This document shows positions 10,216 to 20,700 of a stretch of DNA of 64,000 nt, piece by piece (the stretch's first letter is position 1; the number at the start of each line of letters is the position of its first letter). This DNA comes from Diplonema papillatum. Its lineage: Eukaryota; Euglenozoa; Diplonemea; Diplonemida; Diplonemidae. The position numbers and the translations under genes are program-made. Below the pieces are notes generated by a model that had not been told where the DNA came from, made no database searches, and saw only the letters and a program-made list of their open reading frames with translations. The DNA lies in the NCBI GenBank assembly GCA_030068145.1, contig JAPJBO010000583.1, forward strand, positions 1 to 64,000. The letters are read 5' to 3'.

Positions 10216-11390
10216 CACAGGTGGGCGGTTACCTCCGCCGTGCGTAGCACCCTTGCCAGGGGTATCGGGTCGGTCGTGTAGCGGATCGTCATGTCCGCCA
10301 CCGTGGGATGCGTCTCGTTGACGTGCTTCGCCAACCTCGAGATCAAGTGCTCCGGGAACTGGGCACCCGCCGCCTTCGCCGCGACCAGGTGATCCACCGC
10401 TCCGCGCTTGATGCTGTGCGCCGTGTACTGGCGCATGGCCGGCTCCGCTCTCCATAGACTCGCCAGCCCATCCGTAGACACCTGCGTCAGCTTCCGGAAA
10501 CCCCCCAGTGAGCGCACCAACGATGCGATGCCTTCCGTCAGCGGACCCGTCACGACGACCATCCGGCTCTTGGAGTACGGATTCCCCCTCCGCCCCTTCG
10601 GGAGTGTGCTCCAGTCGATGATGACCTCCGTATCCGTCACCAGGACAAAGTTCGCGCGGCTCAAAGCCGCCACCTCGCTCCATCGCGAAGCCGTCTTCCA
10701 CGCGAGCATGGCTGCGAGGCATATACTCGGCGATTGGCGAAGCGCCCATCCGATCAGCGTATCCCGGGGGATAGCCTCCGCCTGAGTCAACGGGATAGCC
10801 GCCCCCGCTCCACGGAGGGACGACGCCAAAGCCTTCAGCGGCTGGTTGTCCGTACCCAAGTGGCCAAAAATCGCTGACAACATCCTGGCATACGCCAACA
10901 TGCCCTGGGGCTCCACCGATGTCGCTGCCACAAAAAGGCACGCCGTATCCGGGTTCACCTCCAGCCCACGAAGCGTGGCCCAAGCATGGAGGCGCCGCCA
11001 CATATTCTGCCGGTCCTCGATAGTCGAAGTCGCCCAGGTGTTGCCCACTAACTGGTATAGCCTCTGACGGGCCTCCGCAACAGACACCGTCTGCTCCCTG
11101 CTCGCGCGCCCAGTACGCGTCGTCGCAGCGAGTCTCGCGGAAATCAGATGTCGGAATGCGCGGCCCATGATTGACGTTGGTCGAATTGGTTGTTTGAGTC
11201 GATCGACGGCCTCTGGTGACAATTCGCGAGAGAGCGTGAAGCTGCCGCTCGCACTTACGGGTGAAGGGTCGTCTGTCGTTGGCAGATGGACGTGGGGAGG
11301 AACGCTGTCGCGAGGAGGTTCCGGCTCGCCATCGTGGGGAGGGGATTTTCGAAAAATCGGCCTTCGCCGTATCACTGACTCGTCGGCCAC
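10215..11390 (-). CDS. YR element: tyrosine recombinase
   Basis: A 391-residue frame with the tyrosine-recombinase fold signature in its second half (ASRWSEV, HSIKRGAVDHL and a final TIRYT region). It would integrate a circular DNA copy of the element without target duplication. It lies between the gag-like and RT genes and overlaps the upstream end of the RT frame. Confidence 0.8.
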   Translation of the reverse strand: MADESVIRRRPIFRKSPPHDGEPEPPRDSVPPHVHLPTTDDPSPVSASGSFTLSRELSPEAVDRLKQPIRPTSIMGRAFRHLISARLAATTRTGRASREQTVSVAEARQRLYQLVGNTWATSTIEDRQNMWRRLHAWATLRGLEVNPDTACLFVAATSVEPQGMLAYARMLSAIFGHLGTDNQPLKALASSLRGAGAAIPLTQAEAIPRDTLIGWALRQSPSICLAAMLAWKTASRWSEVAALSRANFVLVTDTEVIIDWSTLPKGRRGNPYSKSRMVVVTGPLTEGIASLVRSLGGFRKLTQVSTDGLASLWRAEPAMRQYTAHSIKRGAVDHLVAAKAAGAQFPEHLISRLAKHVNETHPTVADMTIRYTTDPIPLARVLRTAEVTAHL

Positions 11391-11417
11391 GAGGCCGCTT
11401 CCCGGACGGACCGCCAG

Positions 11418-12536
11418 TCACTTCCCCCCGGGACGGCCGTTTCCCGACCAAAACGGACGCTTGCCGCCTTTGCCTCCCCTTGGAGTAGCGTCCCACTTAC
11501 CGCCTCGCGATCTCGACGCCAGTCTATCTTCGACTTTCGCGGCAGCCCGCTCAATCGCGTCTCCGTGGCTCTGCGCGACCTCACGTAAGATCTGCCCTCT
11601 GGGCAGCTTCTTCCTGCACCACAGATGATGCAGCCTCACGTCCGTGAGGAGCTCGTTACCGAGACGGACGAGCTCTCGATTCGTCGTCCAGCCCGACGAC
11701 CCAGAGCCCACGCCTCCGATCCAGCCTCTCAAACGCGTGAAGGAATCCTCCAAGGCATCGCTTCCGGCCCTGTCCTGCAACCCACTCACGTACCGTATGC
11801 GCAACGCCTGCACCAACCCCTCAGGATCCACCGCCATCTGCTCGGCCCAGTTGACCACCTCGGTCTCCTCTTCCACGTACCTGAACGCCACCGGTACCTC
11901 CGGCTCAATGGCAACAGCCGCCGCAGCAGGTCTGCCCCGCTCTGCTTCCATGGCCAACATCTTCGTCTTCAGGCCCTGCATCTCTCTCTTCTGCTCCTCG
12001 ATGCAGCCGAGCGCCTGCGCGTACATGTCGGTGAGCTGCTCCATCGTTACGCCAGCGGGAGCTGCGGCCAACGACGGCGGTGGTACTGCGCCCGCTTTGC
12101 CCAACACTTTCTGGCACGCCAACTTCACCCTTTCTTCGTCCTCTTCGTTGGCCATCATAAGCACGGCCAGCCCACGTGGGAGGTCAAACCCTGCGACGTT
12201 CGCCGCCTCTGCACCAATTGCCTCCACCAAAACTGAGAGCACCTTCTCTTTGACCGCCTCGCTGCACGAACCAAAGACCGCCCCGCAGAATCTTTCCATG
12301 TCCTTGACACGAAACTTCCTTTTCGCAGGCGGGGCATCCAGAAACGTCCGCGTCCAGGCGTCTTTCAATGCGGCGGGGAAGCGATACTCCCACTTCTCTG
12401 CGTTCGGAAGCGGCGACTGCTGACTGTCCGGCATAATTGTATAATGAGAAAAACAAAATGTTTCCCCCGTAGAACAGACACCCTGTATGTAAATTCGTCT
12501 AGCCTCGCAGATTCCCTCGGAAAATCCGTGAGACAT
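11418..12536 (-). CDS. YR element: gag-like first ORF
   Basis: A 372-residue frame, first in the element. It carries a probable coiled stretch (YAQALGCIEEQKREMQGLKT) and a basic, Gly/Arg-rich tail. No known domain is certain by eye. Called gag-like from position and composition; it overlaps the start of the long RT frame by a few dozen bases. Confidence 0.6.
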   Translation of the reverse strand: MSHGFSEGICEARRIYIQGVCSTGETFCFSHYTIMPDSQQSPLPNAEKWEYRFPAALKDAWTRTFLDAPPAKRKFRVKDMERFCGAVFGSCSEAVKEKVLSVLVEAIGAEAANVAGFDLPRGLAVLMMANEEDEERVKLACQKVLGKAGAVPPPSLAAAPAGVTMEQLTDMYAQALGCIEEQKREMQGLKTKMLAMEAERGRPAAAAVAIEPEVPVAFRYVEEETEVVNWAEQMAVDPEGLVQALRIRYVSGLQDRAGSDALEDSFTRLRGWIGGVGSGSSGWTTNRELVRLGNELLTDVRLHHLWCRKKLPRGQILREVAQSHGDAIERAAAKVEDRLASRSRGGKWDATPRGGKGGKRPFWSGNGRPGGK

Positions 12537-12850
12537 TCTCAGTCGGTGGGAGACACTTGTTGCAGGTGGGTGACATTTGCCTCGAGAATGTCTCCCGGCA
12601 TATGGAAATGTCTCCTGGCTTTTAACGTGTCTCCCGTCGTTCCAGAGTGTCTCCCGCCCCTAAAACGTGTTTCCCGAGGCAGGAGACATTCTAAGATGGT
12701 GGGAGACATTCTGGGATGGGGATGGTAGGAGACATTCTCAGTCGGTGGGAGACACTTGATACAGGTGAGAGACATGCCTTGAGAGTGTCTCCTGGCATTT
12801 AAACGTCTCTCTCGCAGTCTCAGAGTGTTACTTGCCTCTGAAAGGTTAAT
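12535..12850 (+). repeat. Right inverted arm of the YR element
   Basis: Reverse-complement counterpart of about 7995-8340, with the same GAGACATTCT/GGGAGACAC subrepeats in two tandem half-copies. Confidence 0.75.
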
Positions 12851-13039
12851 ATGGCTTCACTTAGGACAAGCTACCCTACTGCTTGGTGCAAATATGTTGG
12901 CCCAGCAGGAATTTGACTTCCAGTTTTTTTGAACTTTTTTATGAGCCCCCCCCCCCTCCTCAGCCAAGTTTGCTCATACAAAGTTTCACCAAATAATAAA
13001 AACACCTTCCCTTAGCAATTGACTCAAGCTATCATCACC

Positions 13040-13092
13040 TGGGAGACCGAGAAATGCCGTTGTATTCCGCGAACGAGTCAGAATGAGGTGAA
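13040..13092 (+). pseudogene. Fragment of the small membrane-protein gene 3' region (right flank of the YR element)
   Basis: GAGACCGAGAAATGCCGTTG, then TATTCCGCGAA and GAATCTG, match 39153-39195 and 39427-39490 downstream of the gene at 38801. It continues the copy broken at 7893. Confidence 0.7.
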
Positions 13093-14798
13093 TCTGCGCC
13101 CGGACCGGAGTTGCAGGGACTGCTGTGACCGGCGGGAGTGTCCTGAGTACAACGCGATTTGCCGCCGGCCTAGCTTTGCTGGGCTCATGCGCGCAGACAG
13201 TACGCTATGGCCGTCTTGCACGCGTGCGCACGGGGTCGTCGTGAGTGGGCGAAGCTGCGGCCTTGCCCCCAGTTCGGGAATGGGAGGGGTCATGCCCAAT
13301 ATAGGAATGGGGGTCCTCCCCTCCTGGAAGCCTTAGCGCTCCAGGAGGACGGAAGGATCCTACCTCTCCTGTTGGTAATATGATGGTCAACCACGCATGC
13401 AATGAAATCAAAGACTTGCAAATGAAAGAGACTGGTTAATCACCAGGGCGAGTCAATCACAATTTGAAACGGAGCATGCACTGCACCACTTTCATGGTGT
13501 ACACGGCTGCAGCTGCCCACAATTTGCCATCGCAAGTATCACACCATCGTTGCAATCATACTCGCGAGCCATCGCAATTGCAATCATAAGGCACAGCTCC
13601 CAGTAATCACCAAGCCCAGCAGGTCAAAAAAACGCAATTTGCGAAAAGAAACAGGGAGGAGGTGGAGACCCGAAGTGTCCCGCCGCCGCCGGAAAATAAA
13701 ATCAAGCTCACCCCCTCCCTCCGGGCGTCTCGAAGGTTGCGCCACAAAAACACGAAAGGAAGAAAACATAAGTCAAACAGAAGGATACCGTCGACGGCAC
13801 ACTTTCGCACCGCCCCCTCCCTCTACAGAAGATAGAAACAGACACACACGAGAAGTAAGAGAAGATTATCGTACGAAAGCAGTTCAGGCGGCCGACCAGA
13901 ACCGTGACTCAACTACCCCGCCCCCCGCCCTCCACGGTGGTCTTGCACCAGCTGCCGCCGGGAGAAAGAAGGAAGATTATCTCAACAGGTTCCCTGTTTA
14001 CCGGGGGCTTGCCCCCCCCAGCACCCCCCCTTGCCTAAACATTAAGCCAAAATCGACCCCCCCCGCCTCTGTTTTTTTTTTGCTGAAGAGGCCCGACATA
14101 GATTTGTTGCGCCTTCATTGTTCTCTTTCCCTCATTTTCCTTCTCCCGCCACCTCGGCGCCCCACCTTTCCATCGGCCGCTTTGTTCCATCTTCAGTTGT
14201 CCTCATAGGGTTCAGTAGAGAGTTTTCTTTGTTTTTTTCCTTCATTTTCTTCGTTTTTTTTTCTAGTCGTATAACTTCTCTCCCCCTCACACAAACCGCT
14301 CACGCCCTTGCTGCAGTGCGATAAAAATAATAAAGCCACGCTTCCGGGAAAGAAGAAAAAGCGTCGCCTTCAATAAGCGGAGTCACCGAATTTCACGACG
14401 AGGTTGGTCTTCACGGAAGAACCGTTTCTTTCATCCGCCGTTCGAGCTGGAAACTTAGAATTCACCTCCGCCCTCCCTCACCCCCGCGGCTCAAAGGACC
14501 GAAACACGGCGCAGACGGGACCAGTGTGCGTACCTACCCATCGCAAGCACGCTCTTGCAAACCCACCCTTTCGCGCGGGCGACGCTGGCAGAGATCCTCA
14601 AAAAACATTCTCTAAAAGGTGTCACGGGATACGCCGGCAGCCGCTGCTTAACGGCTTATCACGTGGGCGGCCCTGAGATTACCCCCTCAGGTGACACCAC
14701 TTTATCTTTAGCCATACTTCAACTCTCTTGCTGTTTTCGAGCTTCCCTGAAAACCCCCTTTCGACCCCCCCACATTTCGGCACCCGCACTTCCGCGCG
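13093..14798. promoter_or_regulatory. Leader/promoter region of the giant gene; no other gene recognised
   Basis: Strand-skewed, with purine and pyrimidine tracts. The clearest signal is a long T-rich tract (about 14220-14264) ending in CTAG at 14263-14266, about 530 nt before the ATG. It looks like a 3' splice site, either of a cis intron in the leader or a trans-splice acceptor. A stretch at 14486-14560 matches part of family D. An open frame at 13639-14208 is low-complexity and not believed. Confidence 0.45.
14486..14560 (+). repeat. Partial family D repeat
   Basis: GGACCGAAACACGGCGCAGA and the following CGGGACCAGT are shared with 24198-24235; CCCATCGCAAGCACG is shared more loosely. Confidence 0.6.
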
Positions 14799-17700
14799 AT
14801 GTCAACCCTACGGGGCGGGCCTCCGCGGCCGGACGGGATGCTGGCGCAGGGCGTGAAGGCCCAGCTGCACTCCCGGTCCGCCGCCGCCGCCGGCGCCCGC
14901 GCCCACCACAGGGACCCGTACGCCGCGGCCAAGGCCGCCAACGGCGTAGCTGCCCCCGGGGAGCCCCATGCCCACAAGAAGGCGGCGGCAGCCCCCGCCG
15001 GCGCGTCCGACCGGGCAGCGGCCACGAAACGGTCGAAATCGGCGACCCGCGCCGCGCTGGGCTCGTCGAAGAGCTCGCTGTCTCTGACGTATGCGGGGGT
15101 GAGCCTCTCGGGCGGGCTCCGGAGCACAAGCCCGACGGGGCAGCCGCCGCTCCGTGCGGCGAAGACCACCGGCGGCGGCGCCGCGCCGCCCCACGGCGCC
15201 CCGCGGAAGTCGTCCGGGTACCGAGGGCAGGGGTTCAGCGCCACCACCCGCAGCGGCGGCGCCGCGCACGCCCAGCCGAGCTTCCACGGGGCGGGGGCGC
15301 GCCGGCACTCGACGGGCGCGGTAGCCGACGGGATTGGGCTCGCGGCCAGCCGGTCAGCCACCGTGTCGCCGGGGACGGCCGGGTTGCGGAAACAACCCGT
15401 GGGGGGGGGTGCCGCCGGGGGCGGGAAGCGGTCGGCTTCGCCGACGGCGGCGAAGAGGAGCGCGTCGGGCGCGAAGGCCGGCGCGCCGCCGTTCCCGCTG
15501 GCGTCCGCGCAGCGGAGCGGGAGCTCGGGCTACTACGCCGCCAAGGGGGGGGGCCGCCCGGGGTCGTTGGAGAACTCGCTGCTGGAGGAGGCGCCGGGGA
15601 AAGGGACGGGGACACCGGTTCCGCCTTTGAAGATCTCGCGCGTGGTCGAGCGGTCGTCGACTCTGTACTCGGAGGGGAACAGCGGGCACGCGGCGACGGC
15701 GAGGACCTACAGCTCTGCCTCGCGGGCGTTGTCCCTGCCGACGAGTCAGGCGAACACGCCTGATTCCAACGGGTTGGGGACCTCGTGCGTGGTGTATGGC
15801 AACACCATCTCCACGTCCGTGTCCATCGCCGGCACGCTGGTGCACGACTCGTCGGTGCGCCGGGACCGTGGGTACCGGTCGATGTCCCGCGACCGAAACT
15901 CGAGTGAATTTTGCACGGACCTGTCGTCGCTCGTCTCATTGTCCGACACGAAAGCGGCAGTCGCCGACGACCGAGAGCTCGTCCTCACCCTGCCGAGGAC
16001 ATCGCAGGGCCGGACGGTGCAGCCCGTCTGGCTCACGGAACCGGTCCCCTCGCTGTGCGCACCGGCGGCAGCCGACGACCAGCCACCGTCCACCTCTTCC
16101 TCCATCGAAACGCCCCCCGGGGCGATGCAGTCTGCCTTCCGCTTTCCAGCGGAGACCGATGCCGAGTCGTACTCGCGCGCGGACATCGCAGACCTGCACG
16201 GCAGGTTGACGAGCGACCTGGCCGGGTTCACGCACGAGGTAGCCGCGGCGTTGGACCCAGCGGCGGAGCCGAGGGCGGCGAGGCCTGTTGCAGAGGCCGT
16301 GCAGGCCGTCGGGGCCCGGATCGCGGCGTACTGCACCCGGCCCGCCCTCCGGCGGGCGGCCGACGGGTCCGAGGAGGCGTTCGCGGCGGTGGCTGCCGGC
16401 CTCCTGCGCCTTGCCCCGTTTTCCGCGAGCAGTGGCCGGGCCGCGCTGCCGTCCGCGTCGCGCCGCAGCGACGGCTCCGCCGCGCAGCAAGCCGGCGCGG
16501 GGAGCCCGCGGGGCGGGCTGTACCCCGGGGTGTCCGCCGCCGTTTCCGGGATGGACCCGGCGGCCGGCGCCGCGCTCTGCTCCGAGTTCTGCGAGCGGTT
16601 CCCCAGCGGGGACCGCGCGGCCGGCGTCCTCGAGTCCCTGCGCGCAGCCGCCCGGCACGCGTACCTCGTGACCGACCGGATACCGGCCGGAGACGGCCCC
16701 GTGTTCACCCACGGTCTCCGGCTTTTGTGGGAGGCCGGCCTTCCCTTGCCGGCAGCGTGTCCTTCGACCGTGGAGGCGGGCGGCCCTGTGGGGCAGGCGT
16801 TCCGAGGCCTCGAGGTGCTGTTCTGCTTGGAAGACGTCGTCACCCTCGCCGCGGCGTCGCCGGACGGGAAGCTCCTCAAAAAGCCCCGCGACAAGCAATC
16901 CGCCCTGTCGCACGTCGCGTTCCTCGGCCCGTCCCTCGAAGCGTCCTTCGCGGCGCTGGACAGCTACCTGCGGGCTGTCGCCGACCGGGACGCGCCGGCC
17001 CCCGCGAGGGGGGCCTCGTGGGTCTTCGAGCACCACCTGCGGCGGCGGTGCCCGGAGGGCCAGGTGTTCCTGTCGAAGCAGCCGGGGAAGGACCGCGTGT
17101 TCCTCGTCGCGGCGGCGACGCCGGAAACCGTGCAGCTCGCGCAGAGCTCCGGGCTGTTCGTCCACTACTGCGGGGAGACCCCCGCGGGCGACGCGGGGGA
17201 CGCCGGGCTGGGCTCCCGGGCGAGCCGGCTGGTGCAGGGGGGGGAGGCGGCTTCGCCGCCGCGGCTTTCCGCGTCGCTGAACTCTGCTCGGCACCCCGGC
17301 CAGCCGGTCAGCCCGCAGAAGCAGCTCATCACGTCGCCGACGGGCATCAAGTCCGTGCGGTCGCCTCGGAACGCGCGCGACGACACTTTCCCGCATCCTT
17401 CGCCGATTGCGCAGATCGACAGGGACAGCAGGGCCCCCCGAGTGAGCGTGAGGAGCGTCCTGGCTCGGATCCGAGCCGTCGCCGTGTCGCTGCTGCCGTC
17501 CAGCGGGTCCCCCGCGAATCGCCGGCTCATCGTGTCTCCGAGGGACAGGGGCAGCCCGACGCGACCGATGTCCCCGGGGTCGCTTCACTCCGGGGCGCAC
17601 CGGAGGATTATCGCTGCAGAAACCGCGTACGACCTGAGAAGGCAGCAACTCCTAGTCCAACGCGCCTTCGCATCAACCATGCAGGACTCGTACCTGATCC

Positions 17701-20700
17701 GCAGATTCGCCGCGGAGAGGAGGGAGTATGCCACTGCGGGACTTTCCGCCTCAGGAGCGAACCACCGGCAGTCGACACCGGAGTATGTATCCCGGGTATC
17801 GTCGGCGTGTCAGGGGCTTGGAGAAGATCTGGCGGAGTTGCTGCGAGCTGCGCAGTTGAACATAGGATGGGATGCTAGGCGCGTTGCTGAGCGTATCGCT
17901 GGGAAGCTGAGGGACGACTGCATTAACGAGGTGACTCGCGACCAGTTCCTGTCCCAGAGGCATCAAGCGGTTACGGCGGGTCCGTTGACGGCGGTGTCCG
18001 TCGCCTTCGTCGAATTCGTGCAGAACGCGGAGAATCGCGACACCGCAAGGGGCAGCCACTTGGCGGGGCTCGAATCCCACGTCCTCCGGGCGTGGGACGC
18101 GTCCGTTGCGAGGCACGTGGAGCCGGTTTACTCCGCGTCCACCTCCCACGACTCTGTCGTCGATTTCACCATCCGAAATGCGGTCCAAGACTCGGCAGCG
18201 CTCGTAGCCGCGACGGACGTAGACAAGCAACACACACCGCGCGGGCGGTTCATCTCATCTCCTCTCACCAAGACGAGCGATGCGGAGCTGGGAAAGCACT
18301 CTGCGAGGACCGTTCCGGTCTCTTCCCTGCATCACATCACCCCCAGTTTAGTGCACAGCTACCTGGCGCCCCTCGTCGCGGCCGGTCCGACGACAGCCGC
18401 GCCCCCGCCCGTGGGAGCCGCGGTTCCGAAAGCCGTGCAGACCTACTGCGACGCCTCGAAGAACGCCATCAAAGCGGCGACGGACGCGCTGTGCGCCCCG
18501 CTGTCGTGCTGGGACATCGTGGACACCTCGCGCACCACGACCGAAATCCTGCACCGCGTCCTGACGTCCCTGCGCCGGTCCGAAGCGTGCCTGCTGCGAC
18601 CGCACTGCCACCGAGTGCGGGAAGCGTACTACGAAAAGGTGGTCATCGTGATCTGCGGGGAGACGGCGGCGGCATTGCTGAAACAGGGGGAGGAGAACCG
18701 TTTGAAGGAGCTCGTGTCTCAAGAGCTGGCGGGTACACGTACTTTGGTGCGGGCTGCGGTGTCGAGGAGCTCGGAGGAGATCGCCGCCAGTGCGAAGGTT
18801 CAAGGCGTCCTGTCGGCGTTTGCCTCCGTTGTCCACGCCATCGCTCTTCAGTCCGGTCTGACCCGGGCGGTCCAAGCGGATGCAGCTCTAGCTTGGCTGC
18901 CCGACAGCACGTTCACGGAGCTGGGCGAAGGGTGCCCGTCGCGCCCGAACGTGTTCCGCCTGATTTCACGGCACGTGCGCTCGGCTCCGAAAGCTGCCGT
19001 TTCCTTCCTCCTCGCCGACCTCGAAGCCACGGTTTGGCGGCCGGAAACCATGCGTTTCCTGGACCACGTTCGCACCTTCCGCTCGCCTTCGCCCGCAGCG
19101 AACCCGCCGACGTCGGCGTGGGATGCCTTCTTGACCCACCTCTGCGCGTTCACCACCAGCTACTTCGACACCAAATCCGTGTTCGCAGTCCTCGCCCCGT
19201 GCAGGGAACTGGCGCACGCCACCCCTGACGAGCCATTCATCTCCCTCCTCTGCGACGACATGGCCGAAATCCTGAACCGCGTCCCGTTGCGCATTCCGGA
19301 AACCCTCCTCCACTCCCTCGCAGAGCTGCCGACGCCCGGCTTCGGCCGCCTCGTGTTGCCCTTCGCTTTGACACCTTCTCCGAATACAAAGCACGACATC
19401 CACCCCATCCCCCTAGCGTCCCTCCAGCTCTGGTCCTCATCCCTACCCACGTCGATGCCGCACATCGGTTCTCGGGACGAACGCATCACAGCTCCGTTTC
19501 TGGATAACGACGGCCCTTTTGAAAACGTAATACACGAGCTGCTTTGTCACATCGTTTCTGCGTTCGAGTCCGGTGGCGGAGACGATGATAATTGCCTGTC
19601 GCCCGCTTTGCTGGCCGAGCTGCCTTCGACCGTCCTTTCGTCGCTGTTGGCTGCTGTGGAACGCCCGAAAATTGACGAAGCTGCGCCAGGCACCGGCTCC
19701 ATGACGCAACGAAAGCGTAGCGTGAGTTTAGAATGGCCACCTCGGCTCGCGTTCTCAGTGCTCGTGGAAGAGGAGGGGCCGGCGGTGCTTCGCTTCGAGA
19801 GCCACGGGTCGACGTGCATTCTGCTGGAGCAGCACTCCCACAACCTCCTCGCCCCCGTGTCTTCGTCTCAAGCCATAGCCGTAGACGAAAGCCTGGACGG
19901 CTACGTTTCCCTTTCCATCCCGTCGCCCGGTACTTATACCGCGCTCGCGTGCAACCCCGGGGGGAGGTGCAAAGTTATGGTGGTCGACGAGAAGGGCAGC
20001 ACGTTGCCGCACGCTGATGTGTCCACCATCTCCTCGTTGGCGTACAAGAGTGCGTCCGTTGCTTTTTGCCCGACGGCCTCAGCGGCGCGCAAGGCTGAGA
20101 TCGCATCGAAGGGGCTGCTCGGGCCGTTCAGCCTCGACTACAGCGATTGGGTGGCCCTGCCCCAGGTCATCATCACGACGCAACGCTCCAAGAACGAAGG
20201 TGATGCAAACGGCCCCGGCCACCCAAAGCGAGCTGTCGTCGCGCATTCGCAAGACGTCAGCTTCGCCGTGGTGAGGAGGAGTTCGGCTTTCTCGGACAAC
20301 GCTTTGGTGAGTGGAAAGCTGCGGTCGTTGAATGACGTGGAGGGAACCATAGTCGCGGTTTCCACGCCGGTGAACGATAGTCTGTTCGGCAACTGCCACG
20401 TGGCCTTTTTGCCAGACGGTGAAGAGGCTGACGCGGCAGCTTCTCAACAGGCATCCGATTCGTTCGTGATTGTTCTGTACTCCCCGGTGTCCGCATCGTG
20501 CAGACTGACCGTCTCTTCGTTGTACCCGGACGATAAAGCGTCTCTTTCCATCTCGACCTTCCCGCAGGACCCGCCGCATTTGTCGCTACCTTGCGCCGTG
20601 AATCAAGCGAGCTGGAGCGTGCAGGACGGCGTGGGAGCGAGTCCGCAGTTCCTCATCCGCTTTCGGAAGCGCACGCCCGACGCGGCCGACTTTTCCGACC

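Larger units (their letters stand above)
7898..13012 (-). mobile_element. Fossil tyrosine-recombinase retroelement, VIPER/DIRS-like, looks whole
   Basis: About 5.1 kb, coding on the minus strand in the order gag-like, YR, RT-RNase H, the order described for trypanosome VIPER. It is closed by about 41-bp inverted termini (7898-7938 and 12972-13012). Inside these lie long inverted arms built of GAGACA-type subrepeats (about 8000-8340 and 12535-12850). No LTRs and no target duplication, as expected for a recombinase that integrates circles. The three main frames look open, with no breaks noticed, so it is probably recent. It sits inside a copy of the small membrane-protein gene's 3' region. Confidence 0.85.

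Noticed and set aside
13639-14208. 189-residue plus-strand frame
   Set aside because: Low-complexity Pro/Arg-rich reading of a skewed leader region with no homologous features.
15936-17648. 570-residue minus-strand frame and a 655-residue plus frame over the giant gene
   Set aside because: Shadow frames in GC-rich coding DNA; no domains, while the gene frame is collinear with the calpain-III part.
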